33,642 nucleotides of DNA, taken from the IMG/VR virus record IMGVR_UViG_3300034375_001611, positions 1 to 33,642 of that record; one strand, 5' to 3'. Below the pieces are notes generated by a model. It saw only the letters and a list, made by a program, of their open reading frames with translations, made no database searches and was not told the DNA's origin. Source of the DNA: a virus. Position 1 is the stretch's first letter, and each line of letters begins with the position of its first letter. Positions 1 to 7,577 of the stretch are shown here, in pieces. The translations under genes and the position numbers were made by a program.

Positions 1-762
1 TATCAAAATCCTTTTAGAGAACAAGTAATAGATAACACACTTAATGATTTAGATAGAGCAAGACAAATACAATTACAAAGCGATCAAGATGCAGCAATAG
101 GCAGAGGTGCTTTTGGTGGTTCTCGTTCAGCTTTACTAGAAGCAGAAACAAATAGAAACTTTGCAGATAGAGCTGGTGATGCTGTATCAAGATTAAACCT
201 ACAAGGTTATGATAGAGCAACTAATTTAGCAGGTCAGGACATTGGCAGAGAAATGCAAAACAGACAGTTCCAATCTAACCTATTCGGCAATCAATTAGCA
301 GATCAATACCAAAACTTTGGTTTATTATCTGGTATTGGTAATCAACAACAATTACTTAACCAATCTGGACTTGATTTTGATTATGGACAATTCATGAGAC
401 AACAAGATGATCCATACAAAAGGTTTGGTGCGCTTACAAGCGGTGCTGGTTTTATTCCTAATAATACCAGCCAAACCGATCAATACAAACCTGGGACTGC
501 TGAAAAGATAGGAAGTGCAGCACAAACAATAGGTGCTATTATGGGATTATTTTCTGATGAAAGATTAAAAGATAACATTACTCACATTGGAAAGTCTAAA
601 GGATATAATCTTTACACCTGGACTTGGAATAAGATAGCAAAAGACTTAAATGTTGATAGTCCAACAGTAGGAGTTCTAGCACAAGAAGTAATGGAGAAAA
701 ATCCAGATGCAGTAACTAAACATGATAGTGGTTACTACATGGTCAACTACGGAGCTTTGTAA
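1..762 (+). CDS. Virion protein with C-terminal S74 chaperone-type domain (5'-truncated)
   Basis: The frame is open to the window edge, so the true start lies outside; 253 residues are visible. The first ~150 visible residues are rich in Gln, Asn and Gly (GRGAFGGSRSALLEAE, then repeated NQ-rich stretches). That pattern is familiar from marine podovirus virion proteins of unknown role. The last ~70 residues begin SDERLKDNI, the usual entry of the peptidase S74 intramolecular chaperone, with the catalytic Ser at visible residue 185 and Lys at 190 (Ser-x4-Lys spacing). The domain stops at YYMVNYGAL, before the long helices that normally close S74 domains. The stop codon shares one base with the start of the next gene (TAATG). 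The gene lies between the nozzle-like gene at the far end of the window (if the genome is circularly permuted) and the ejection-type protein, so a tail or internal virion role is inferred. The S74 call is solid; the role of the N-terminal part is not known. Confidence 0.75.
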   Translation, partial: YQNPFREQVIDNTLNDLDRARQIQLQSDQDAAIGRGAFGGSRSALLEAETNRNFADRAGDAVSRLNLQGYDRATNLAGQDIGREMQNRQFQSNLFGNQLADQYQNFGLLSGIGNQQQLLNQSGLDFDYGQFMRQQDDPYKRFGALTSGAGFIPNNTSQTDQYKPGTAEKIGSAAQTIGAIMGLFSDERLKDNITHIGKSKGYNLYTWTWNKIAKDLNVDSPTVGVLAQEVMEKNPDAVTKHDSGYYMVNYGAL

Positions 763-1751
763 TGGCAAATCAATATGACTTTTTAGATTTAATGAAGGCT
801 GGTGGCTACAATCCCTTGGATGGTGGTATCACAACAAATGAAATGCAAGATTTTAGATTACAGGGTTTAATTAATAATTTTAATCAAACAAACGAAAAGA
901 TTGACGCATTGAATTTACCACCAATACAAGAAAAAAAATCTTCAAATATATTTCAAAAAATCGGAAGTGCTTTTGGTCAATATGGTATGGATGATCGTAT
1001 GCCAGCAGATGAATTTTTAAATTTACCAAAAGATCAAAGAAGAAAAATGCAAATAAGAGGATTACAAGATTTTGCAAATCAAATGAATCTTGTAGGCGCA
1101 CAGCAATCTGGCAATGCTCAAAGAATTTCACAAGCACAAAATGTAATTTTACAAAGAAAAGCAGAAGATGAAGCTAGGCAGAAAGAAGCTCAAGCTCTAA
1201 TGCAAAAAGAGCAGTTTGAAAGGCAGCAAGAAGAATTTATAAAAAACAATCCTGAGTTGGCTCAAGCAATAGAATTGAATAGACTTTTTCCTGGAATGAC
1301 ATTACCAAAGCCTGCAAAAAGAGATTCTTATGTAGCTAAAGATGGTTATAGATATTTTGTAGATGATAATACAAGAGTGTTTCCTGGCGTAACAGTAACA
1401 GAAGAACAGTCACAAGCAGATATATATAAAGAAGAAGTTGCTAAAATTAAAAACATTGTGATGAATGATGGTATTGAAAGTACTCAATTAACTCAGCAAC
1501 AAAGAGATTTTTATAAGAATCATTTAAACAAACAAGGAGTTCTTTCTTTTGACCAAGCGCTAGCTAGTATGCTGATGGGTGATTCTGGCAATCAAAATCC
1601 AGAAAATAATAAAACATATAGAATAATCAACAATGCTTACGCGGGTACATCCGTTGATGCACTTATAAAACAATCACAGGATTTAAACCCAGGTTACACA
1701 AAAGAACAGGCTATTAATGAGTTGAAAAACAATGGCATAATTGCAGAGTAA
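762..1751 (+). CDS. Virion-module protein of unknown function
   Basis: This 329-residue protein matches no family I can name. It is polar and Gln-rich, with a probable coiled coil at about residues 115-170 (alternating Gln, Glu, Lys and Arg with regularly spaced Ala and Leu). A globular segment containing KDGYRYFVDDNTRVFPGV follows, and the C-terminus (NPGYTKEQAINELKNNGIIAE) looks like a small helical capping motif. There is no signal peptide or membrane segment. The start overlaps the previous stop by one base (TAATG), and the next gene begins 4 bp after its stop, so the three genes are translationally coupled. Its place between an S74 virion protein and a giant ejection-type protein suggests an internal-core or tail-tube component. 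That is position-based inference only. Confidence 0.75.
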   Translation: MANQYDFLDLMKAGGYNPLDGGITTNEMQDFRLQGLINNFNQTNEKIDALNLPPIQEKKSSNIFQKIGSAFGQYGMDDRMPADEFLNLPKDQRRKMQIRGLQDFANQMNLVGAQQSGNAQRISQAQNVILQRKAEDEARQKEAQALMQKEQFERQQEEFIKNNPELAQAIELNRLFPGMTLPKPAKRDSYVAKDGYRYFVDDNTRVFPGVTVTEEQSQADIYKEEVAKIKNIVMNDGIESTQLTQQQRDFYKNHLNKQGVLSFDQALASMLMGDSGNQNPENNKTYRIINNAYAGTSVDALIKQSQDLNPGYTKEQAINELKNNGIIAE

Positions 1752-1755
1752 TACC

Positions 1756-4700
1756 ATGGCAGAATTTAAAATACCGCCTCCGCCACAAGAGGAAGTAAAC
1801 GAATTTAAAATACCGCCTCCGCCAGAAGCCAATGATATTACACAACAAAATATTGCAGCTAATGGTTTTGTTCTACCTCCTGTCCCACAAAAAAATAAAA
1901 AACTATCTGAAGCAGAATTAAAAGAAAATCCAGAATTTATTAAAGCTGCTAAAAGTATTTATGAATGGAATGAAAGTAGAAATTTTTATTTTAAGTTAGA
2001 CGACAAGCCTAAAAAGCTAAACTCCGACAAGCAGTATGCAGACTATGCCCTAAGATATATGGGTTGGTTTAATTACAATATACCCAAGATGGCTAAAGAG
2101 GCATCTGATCTTAAGTTCAATGCAAACCAACAACAACGAGAAGACTTTGTTACTTTGATGGATATGTATGACAACAAGGAAGCTAGTCTTGCTGGTACTG
2201 GAAGATTAATAAAAGGACTTGCAACCGATCCATCTACTTATGTAGGCATAGGAACTTTAGGCGCTGGTTTACTTGCAAGAGAGGGCGTTAAACAAACAGC
2301 AAAGCAAGGTATAAAAGAACTTGTAAAAGAGGGTGCAAAGCAAGGAGCAAAGATAGGAGCTATAGAAGGTGCTGCTTACTCAACAGTTGATAATGCACTA
2401 AGACAATCAGCAAGGGTAATGTCTGGTCAGCAAGAAGGTTTTGAATTAGGACAATCAGCAAAGGCTGCTACACTTGGTGCTGGATTAGGTAGTGTATTAG
2501 GTGGCACTATAGGTGGTGGTGCTTCTTTTGTAAAAAATAAAAACAAAGTACCAGTACAAGCAGATGAAATGGTTGGCCCAATAGACATGGTTGGCCCAAG
2601 AGTAGAGACTCCTACACCTAAAGTAGAAACACCTGTTGCTCCAGAAGTTGTTACACCTAAAGTAGAAACTGCTAAATCTAAAAGCACAAAGATTCCAGAA
2701 ATACTAAAGATACCTAAGAAACCAAAAGTAAGAACTGCTAGAAGTTATATTGAAGGTGGAGCAATAAGCAGAGACTTTGCAAGAATGGGTGAGTTAAAAC
2801 AAATATTAGAAAGTGATAAAGGGTTTATTACTTCTAAATATTTAGCACCAAAAAACTCAAGAGGTTTTACAGACTTTGACCAAATACAAGAAAAAATGCA
2901 AGAAGATGGATTTCTTCCAGAGTTACAAACATTTGATGGTGGCGACACACCAGATTTTACAAACAGAATAATTGATGATTTGCAAATGGACAGGGTGCAT
3001 CAAGACGATCAATTACTATTAACTAGGTGGGAAGAACAAACAGAACAAGCAAGAACAATAAGACAAACCTTAGATGATTTCAATATTGACTATAGAGGAA
3101 TGTCTGATGATGATGTGCTGGTTACTTATAACAAAGTTATCAATAACGAAATACCTCCAGTTAGAGATGAAGTGCCTTTAGGGGTTTATGCTGATGATAT
3201 AGCAGCAGCAGAAGGAGGTAACATTAATAAAGTAAAAGCAGATGATGTTACTGATACTCCAGATGGTAAAGACTTTCAAACTGATACTACTACTGGTTTA
3301 AACCAAAAGGTAATTGATGTTGGTCAAGAAATTATAAAAGAACTTAACATACCAGTAAGTAAGAACGTAAGAATATCTGACCAATTAAAAGAAGCTGTGC
3401 TACTAGCAAACTCAAGTCCAAAATTCTTTAATCAGTTTGTAGATATTTTAAAAAGAAATGATCTTACTGTAGAAGAGTTGTCATCTGTATTTAAAGAAAG
3501 CATCTCTGACTCAGCTAGACGTATGCAACAGTTAAGCACAGCTAAACAATCCATGAAAAGAATGGGACAGGAGCTTGGCGAGATAGCACCAGACGAAGGC
3601 TGGTATGCAAACTTTGCAAAAGAATATACAGATATAGTAAGAGACTTAGACAACATAAGAAGAGGTTTATTAGTCAGCCAGATAGCAACAGCAATGCGTA
3701 ATAACACAGCTCAAATAGGAAGAGTTGGTATGCACACATTGATAGAGATTTTTGATGATGTTCTTGACATAACATTTAATCCATTAAGAAAAGCATTTGG
3801 TGCTAAACCTAAAAAGGTTGATGGTGCTGAATCATTCCGCTTGATGATGAACCTTACTAAAAACAAAAAACAATCAGCAGAGCTAACTGAGTTTTTAACA
3901 AAATATTTTGTTAATGAAAGCGACAGACTGTTTACTAAGTATGCTTCAGAAGTAGCTGATTCATCTAAAGCTAAAGTATTTAAAAGCGCACAGAAGATGG
4001 TTGATGGCCTCAACACTCTAAATAGAATACAAGAGTTTTGGTATAGAAGAGGCATGTTTGCAACGTCTATACAAGATACATTATCAAAGAAAGGTATTGA
4101 TATTAAAGATGTTGGTATAAATGACGATCTTTTAAAATACTTAAATGCGTCTGATATAGAAAAAGCAGTTGATGATGCTTTATATTTTACTTACGCAAAG
4201 ACTCCAGATAACAAACTATTAAAAGGATTTGTAGATTTTGCTAACTCTGTACCTTTTATTACAACAGGCGTATTTCCCTTTGCTAGATTTATGGCTAACG
4301 CTATTGATTTTCAATTTAGACATTCACCACTTGGATTCTTAAAATTATTAACGCCATCAGAACATAAAAAAATAGCTGCTGGAGATAGTAAAGCATTTAG
4401 TGAAGCTGTAGTGGGAACAACTATATTGCTTGCAACTATTGAAGCCAAAAGAAAAGGATCAGAAGATCACAAATGGTATGAAGTAGAAACATCATCTGGA
4501 AAGACTATAGATATGCGACCATACTTTCCATTAACTCCTTACCTATTTGTAGCAGATGTAGTTACCAGATTAGAAAGCGGGAGAAATTGGGGTGATCCAA
4601 AAGATATTTTACAAGCATTAACTGGCGCACAATTTAGAGCTGGTGCAAGTTCACAACTAGTGCAAAATATTTTAGATGGAATGGTTGGATTGGACACGGA

Positions 4701-5394
4701 AGAAAAACTAAATAAATATTTTTCTGATTATGTTTCTGATGTTATTGGTGGATTTTTAACTCCACTTAGAATGTTTAATGATTTTATAGATCAGGATCAA
4801 GAGTTTAGAGCGCCTGTACCAACAGGTGAATTTTTAACTGATACAACTAACAGATTAAAATCAAGCATACCTATAGTAAGAGAACAATTGCCAGAACTAG
4901 AATCACCAACAAGGGAAGCTACACCTGGAAGACCAGATACAGTACAAATACCTTTTACAAATATTAATGTTCCAGGCCCTCTTACAAGACAGCTTACTGG
5001 TGCTACTGTAAGAGAAGAAAAGAATGCAGCAGAAAGAGAGTTTGATAGATTAGGATTTAAAAGAAGAGATATATTACCTTACTCTGGTAACGCTATTGTA
5101 GATCAGACAAGAGCAAAATATATGGGTAAACCTGTAGAGATAATGGTTGGCACTTTAGTTGAATCTGATTTTTATAAATCTAAAACTAATGCAGAAAAAG
5201 AATTGTTAGTAAGAAAACTTTTACAATCAATAAGAGGTTCAGCTAACGATTACATTAAAGAGAATAAAATAAACGAAGAAGCGTTCCAGAAAGCATCATT
5301 TAATAGACAGCCTAAATACATGAAAAAGTTATTAGCTGAAAAAGGTATTACTTGGAAAACATTTAATGACACGAGCAACGGAGAGAATAGGTAG
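1756..5394 (+). CDS. Very large internal virion / DNA-ejection-type protein
   Basis: I use ATG 1756 (1212 aa) rather than the in-frame TTG at 1741, which lies inside the upstream gene. The N-terminus carries a duplicated EFKIPPPP motif encoded by an exact 24-bp direct repeat. Residues ~160-265 contain two Gly/Ala-rich hydrophobic stretches (YVGIGTLGAGLLAREG and ATLGAGLGSVLGGTIGGG), candidate membrane-insertion segments. A Pro/Val/Thr linker follows (repeated TPKVET), then a long helical body and a C-terminal region. No enzymatic motif was recognised. Size, glycine-rich membrane-active segments and position at the end of the structural module match the large internal or ejection proteins of podoviruses (the role of T7 gp16 or P22 gp16), which enter the host with the DNA. 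The function is inferred from architecture, not from a conserved domain. Confidence 0.7.
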   Translation: MAEFKIPPPPQEEVNEFKIPPPPEANDITQQNIAANGFVLPPVPQKNKKLSEAELKENPEFIKAAKSIYEWNESRNFYFKLDDKPKKLNSDKQYADYALRYMGWFNYNIPKMAKEASDLKFNANQQQREDFVTLMDMYDNKEASLAGTGRLIKGLATDPSTYVGIGTLGAGLLAREGVKQTAKQGIKELVKEGAKQGAKIGAIEGAAYSTVDNALRQSARVMSGQQEGFELGQSAKAATLGAGLGSVLGGTIGGGASFVKNKNKVPVQADEMVGPIDMVGPRVETPTPKVETPVAPEVVTPKVETAKSKSTKIPEILKIPKKPKVRTARSYIEGGAISRDFARMGELKQILESDKGFITSKYLAPKNSRGFTDFDQIQEKMQEDGFLPELQTFDGGDTPDFTNRIIDDLQMDRVHQDDQLLLTRWEEQTEQARTIRQTLDDFNIDYRGMSDDDVLVTYNKVINNEIPPVRDEVPLGVYADDIAAAEGGNINKVKADDVTDTPDGKDFQTDTTTGLNQKVIDVGQEIIKELNIPVSKNVRISDQLKEAVLLANSSPKFFNQFVDILKRNDLTVEELSSVFKESISDSARRMQQLSTAKQSMKRMGQELGEIAPDEGWYANFAKEYTDIVRDLDNIRRGLLVSQIATAMRNNTAQIGRVGMHTLIEIFDDVLDITFNPLRKAFGAKPKKVDGAESFRLMMNLTKNKKQSAELTEFLTKYFVNESDRLFTKYASEVADSSKAKVFKSAQKMVDGLNTLNRIQEFWYRRGMFATSIQDTLSKKGIDIKDVGINDDLLKYLNASDIEKAVDDALYFTYAKTPDNKLLKGFVDFANSVPFITTGVFPFARFMANAIDFQFRHSPLGFLKLLTPSEHKKIAAGDSKAFSEAVVGTTILLATIEAKRKGSEDHKWYEVETSSGKTIDMRPYFPLTPYLFVADVVTRLESGRNWGDPKDILQALTGAQFRAGASSQLVQNILDGMVGLDTEEKLNKYFSDYVSDVIGGFLTPLRMFNDFIDQDQEFRAPVPTGEFLTDTTNRLKSSIPIVREQLPELESPTREATPGRPDTVQIPFTNINVPGPLTRQLTGATVREEKNAAEREFDRLGFKRRDILPYSGNAIVDQTRAKYMGKPVEIMVGTLVESDFYKSKTNAEKELLVRKLLQSIRGSANDYIKENKINEEAFQKASFNRQPKYMKKLLAEKGITWKTFNDTSNGENR
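1762..1824 (+). repeat. Exact 24-bp direct repeat encoding EFKIPPPP
   Basis: Copies lie at 1762-1785 and 1801-1824, offset by 39 bp (13 codons), with no mismatch. They encode the duplicated EFKIPPPP motif at the N-terminus of the ejection-type protein. Exact nucleotide identity suggests a recent tandem duplication or conversion rather than old protein-level repetition. Confidence 0.85.
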
Positions 5395-5845
5395 GAGTGG
5401 CGAATACCTAACTTGCTCCGTGATAGCAAGGGAAACCGATACTGTAACGATTATGCCTCATGGTTCTCATGCAGACATTATCTTTGAATACGATAACCAA
5501 ATGTATCGCTGTCAAGTCAAGACAGTTACTCATATAGAGAAAGCTAGAAATAGTTGGCGGTTTGATCTACGTAAAGGATCACATAGTAAGTCAAGACAGT
5601 ACAAAGAAAATACCATTGATGTATTCGCCTTGGTTAATCTTAAATACCAGAATGTTTACTTCCTACCTTTTAACAATTGCAAACACCTACAATATTCTGT
5701 ACATGACAAACCCATGAAAGCTGTTAATTCAATAGAGAGTTTTAAAGAGGCTATGGATGCAATAATTAACTCGGATCATACTCGGATGGGTATATCAGTC
5801 CATGACATACCTTTTGAAAAAGCTCAGGAATTAGCGGTTATTTAA
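5366..5845 (+). CDS. PD-(D/E)XK-family nuclease next to attP
   Basis: This 159-residue protein has the layout of a small PD-(D/E)XK nuclease (the Holliday-junction resolvase / group I intron endonuclease-like branch). GRSGEYL carries a helix glutamate at residue 13, ADIIF supplies Asp37, and CQVKT supplies the Q-x-K pair at residues 50 and 52. Basic residues follow. The ATG lies inside the end of the ejection-protein gene (29-bp overlap), so it is the last gene of the virion transcript. Its final ~25 codons contain the left pair of attP arm-type repeats (5768-5792), and the tRNA-like core begins 6 bp after its stop. The nuclease gene and attP therefore form one conserved block. A role in DNA processing or in excluding host or rival DNA is possible; no substrate can be read. 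Confidence 0.7.
   Translation: MTRATERIGRSGEYLTCSVIARETDTVTIMPHGSHADIIFEYDNQMYRCQVKTVTHIEKARNSWRFDLRKGSHSKSRQYKENTIDVFALVNLKYQNVYFLPFNNCKHLQYSVHDKPMKAVNSIESFKEAMDAIINSDHTRMGISVHDIPFEKAQELAVI
5768..5792 (+). other. attP left arm: paired arm-type integrase sites (inferred)
   Basis: Two direct copies of CTCGGAT start at 5770 and 5781, exactly 11 bp apart, and the second is followed by GGGTA. The whole 25-bp block matches the block at 6007-6031 at 21 of 25 positions in the same orientation. Between them lies the tRNA-derived core. Paired helically phased direct repeats on both sides of a core are the usual form of arm-type sites for tyrosine integrases. The block is also coding sequence of the nuclease gene. 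Confidence 0.65.
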
Positions 5846-5850
5846 CTGTT

Positions 5851-5877
5851 CGGGGAGTAGCGCAGCCTGGTAGCGCA
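5851..5877 (+). other. attP: attP core: 5' part of a tRNA-Pro gene (acceptor 5' strand plus D arm)
   Basis: The 27 nt read as tRNA positions 1-26: CGGGGAG (acceptor 5' strand), TA, then a D arm with stem GCGC, loop AGCCTGGTA and stem GCGC, then A26. This is the form of bacterial tRNA-Pro. After that the match stops (GAATATTTTTTAC), with no anticodon arm, T arm or acceptor 3' strand, so it is not a working tRNA gene. A tRNA fragment 170 bp upstream of a tyrosine integrase gene, flanked by paired repeats, is best read as the identity segment shared with attB. It is unusual in carrying the 5' part of the tRNA, because tRNA-derived attP cores usually hold the 3' part. An IHF-like sequence with two mismatches lies at 5907-5919. 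Confidence 0.8.
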
Positions 5878-5934
5878 GAATATTTTTTACTCATCACGCG
5901 ATTTCACATCAATACTTTTTATTACTAAAAACCC

Positions 5935-5964
5935 TTGTTTTCTTTACAAGATTCAATTTATAAT
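5935..5964 (+). promoter_or_regulatory. Candidate integrase promoter
   Basis: TTGTTT (5935-5940) and a perfect TATAAT (5959-5964) are 18 bp apart. Transcription would start near 5971, giving a leader of about 75 nt before the integrase ATG. That leader contains the right arm-type sites, so integrase binding could repress its own gene. The -35 matches the consensus only in its first half. Confidence 0.4.
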
Positions 5965-6006
5965 CTACTCAATAGGTAACAAAGATACTCGTCATTCCGC
6001 AGTCAA

Positions 6007-6031
6007 AACACGGATAAAACACGGATGGGTA
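6007..6031 (+). other. attP right arm: paired arm-type integrase sites (inferred)
   Basis: Two direct copies of CACGGAT start at 6009 and 6020, again 11 bp apart and followed by GGGTA. The four differences from the left block (5768-5792) are T/A or C/A changes, and the spacing is identical. The first 11 bp also form a tandem duplication of AAAACACGGAT (6005-6026). The block ends 15 bp before the integrase ATG, partly next to its ribosome binding site (GAGGAG), which suggests autoregulation. Confidence 0.65.
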
Positions 6032-6046
6032 ATAGAGGAGCAAAGC

Positions 6047-7138
6047 ATGGCAAGATACCAGACTGATAAACAAGTGAGCGCGTTAAAGATACATAAGAAC
6101 GGATATTATCTACATTATAGGTTTGATAAAAAGACCAGGGAGATGAAGATAGCAAGTAAGGATGTATTGATTGGAGTAGCTAGAAACAAAGCACAAAAGA
6201 TACTAGGAGAAGTAGCGCAAGGTATTGATCCATTGCAAACAAAGAAGGTAGAGGCTGATGCTTATACCTTAAACCAAGCATTTGAGTTAAAGCTAGAAGA
6301 CTTATTAAACAATAATAAGAAGTGCGTAGAGATGAAGGATGGCAAGATAGATGGTGAGCCTAGGCGCATGTGGGATAAAGACGTTAAGAATACTTTAGGT
6401 AAGATGAAGCTAGAGAGCATTGAGACTGGTGATATTACTAAGCTACATATTGTAATAAGTAAGAGAGCTAAGTATCAAGCTAATAGGGTGGTTCAATTAA
6501 TCAGTTCAGTCTTTGAGAACAGCATTAGATTATCTTTGGTTAAATATAACCCTGCAAAGTACGTTAAAAAGAACCTAGAACTTGAACGTGATAGACCATT
6601 AACTGATGCAGAGTTTGCTGAGATAAATAAGCAGATCAATATTGCAGAAGCACAAGCACATGAGAGACACATAAATTCTATCAAGTATATAAGGCTATGT
6701 ATCTTAACTGGTGGCAGATGTGTTAGTGAGATAGGTAGTGCCAAATGGTCTGATCTTGATGGTAATAAACTGGTGCTAAAAGATCATAAAACAGATTATG
6801 GTGGTAAGCCTAGAGTTATACATTTAAACAATCAGGCTATGGCAATCATTAACTCTTGCGATAGAAAAAGCGAAACAATACTTGGTGTTAAATATCCTTT
6901 TCATACTTGGAACAAAATTAGAAAAGCTGCTGGATGTCCAGATGTGACGTTCCATGATCTAAGACATAACTTTGGTACTATGGCTGGTGAACAAATGAAA
7001 ATAGAAGATGTCAAGACTCTTATGGGACATAAAAGTTTGAAGGCTACTGAACGCTATCGTAAAACTAGAGAGCATATAGCTACCGAAGAGATGCAGAATG
7101 TCGGTAACTACATGCAGAAAATAGTTATGTCTAATTAA
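6047..7138 (+). CDS. int: Tyrosine-family site-specific integrase
   Basis: This 363-residue phage integrase catalyses integration and excision at attP/attB. Residues 1-~65 form an arm-binding-type N-terminal domain (with the ARNKAQKILGEVAQGIDP segment typical of P4/Bordetella-type integrases). Residues ~70-175 are the core-binding SAM-like domain, and residues ~185-345 the catalytic domain. All catalytic residues are visible: Arg224 (LTGGRCVSEI), Lys248 (KDHKTDY), His303 and Arg306 (FHDLRH), His328 (LMGHKS) and nucleophile Tyr337 (TERY). The ATG is preceded by GAGGAG at good spacing. The gene lies 170 bp from the tRNA-Pro-like core, and its end overlaps the end of the convergent DUF3310 gene by 4 bp. 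Intact length and catalytic set indicate a functional enzyme and a temperate phage. Confidence 0.96.
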   Translation: MARYQTDKQVSALKIHKNGYYLHYRFDKKTREMKIASKDVLIGVARNKAQKILGEVAQGIDPLQTKKVEADAYTLNQAFELKLEDLLNNNKKCVEMKDGKIDGEPRRMWDKDVKNTLGKMKLESIETGDITKLHIVISKRAKYQANRVVQLISSVFENSIRLSLVKYNPAKYVKKNLELERDRPLTDAEFAEINKQINIAEAQAHERHINSIKYIRLCILTGGRCVSEIGSAKWSDLDGNKLVLKDHKTDYGGKPRVIHLNNQAMAIINSCDRKSETILGVKYPFHTWNKIRKAAGCPDVTFHDLRHNFGTMAGEQMKIEDVKTLMGHKSLKATERYRKTREHIATEEMQNVGNYMQKIVMSN

Positions 7139-7416
7139 AGTTCTTCGTAGTGTTTAATTAAAGCATTCAGATACCATTGCGCTTTTTCTAAACATTCAAT
7201 GTTGCTGTCTTTATCTTTATGTCTAAATAAATATTTCCAGATGTTACCTTCAAGGTAAGCTGGAAAGTTATTAGAACCAACTCTATCTTTGATTAAGTCT
7301 ATACACTCTATCTTGCCTTGGTAGTGTGGTGGTTTGTTAACCATATCTACCTTGTTAGATTTTTTTACTTCTTCCAATCTATCCCACTCCTCTCTTGTTA
7401 CTTTATCTATACTCAT
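7135..7416 (-). CDS. DUF3310 family protein
   Basis: This 93-residue protein carries the DUF3310 signature: a VNKPPHYQGKIECIDLI segment, then YLEGNIWKYLFRHKDKDSNIECLEKAQWYLNAL. DUF3310 proteins are frequent in phages and are sometimes annotated as nucleotide kinase-like, but no activity is established for this protein and no P-loop is present. It is the only leftward gene in this part of the genome, has a strong ribosome binding site (AAGGAGG at good spacing to the ATG) and converges on the integrase gene with a 4-bp overlap. It and the HTH gene at 7578 diverge from the same 160-bp intergenic region. Confidence 0.85.
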   Translation of the reverse strand: MSIDKVTREEWDRLEEVKKSNKVDMVNKPPHYQGKIECIDLIKDRVGSNNFPAYLEGNIWKYLFRHKDKDSNIECLEKAQWYLNALIKHYEEL

Positions 7417-7518
7417 TTTTACCTCCTTATTAATGCGTAAATGTTATTGATAAATTTTCTGTAAATTTTTTCTGAAGATTTTATCTGAATAATATTTCTA
7501 TTATTTCTTGTCAGATAC

Positions 7519-7548
7519 TTGCTTTATTAAATTTACGTAGGTTAGAAT
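7519..7548 (+). promoter_or_regulatory. Weak candidate promoter for the early rightward operon
   Basis: TTGCTT (7519-7524) and TAGAAT (7543-7548) are 18 bp apart, in the only intergenic region ahead of the rightward early genes. Upstream, at about 7456-7490, the motif TCTG followed by A/T bases recurs three times at 14-17 bp intervals and might bind a regulator. The 12-mer AATAGGTAACAA directly before the HTH start codon (7565-7576) also occurs at 5971-5982, at the predicted integrase transcription start. Confidence 0.3.
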
Positions 7549-7577
7549 ATCACAATCACGAAGTAATAGGTAACAAC

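Noticed and set aside
880-1137. 85-aa minus-strand frame with hydrophobic segments
   Set aside because: It is antisense to the AT-rich 329-aa gene; Phe/Leu runs are the complement of Lys/Glu codons. No ribosome binding site.
1741-1755. TTG start for the 1212-aa protein
   Set aside because: It lies inside the preceding gene; ATG 1756 is 4 bp after that gene's stop and gives the conserved-looking MAEFKIPPPP start.
5851-5877. A functional tRNA-Pro gene
   Set aside because: Only the acceptor 5' strand and D arm are present; anticodon arm, T arm and 3' acceptor strand are missing.
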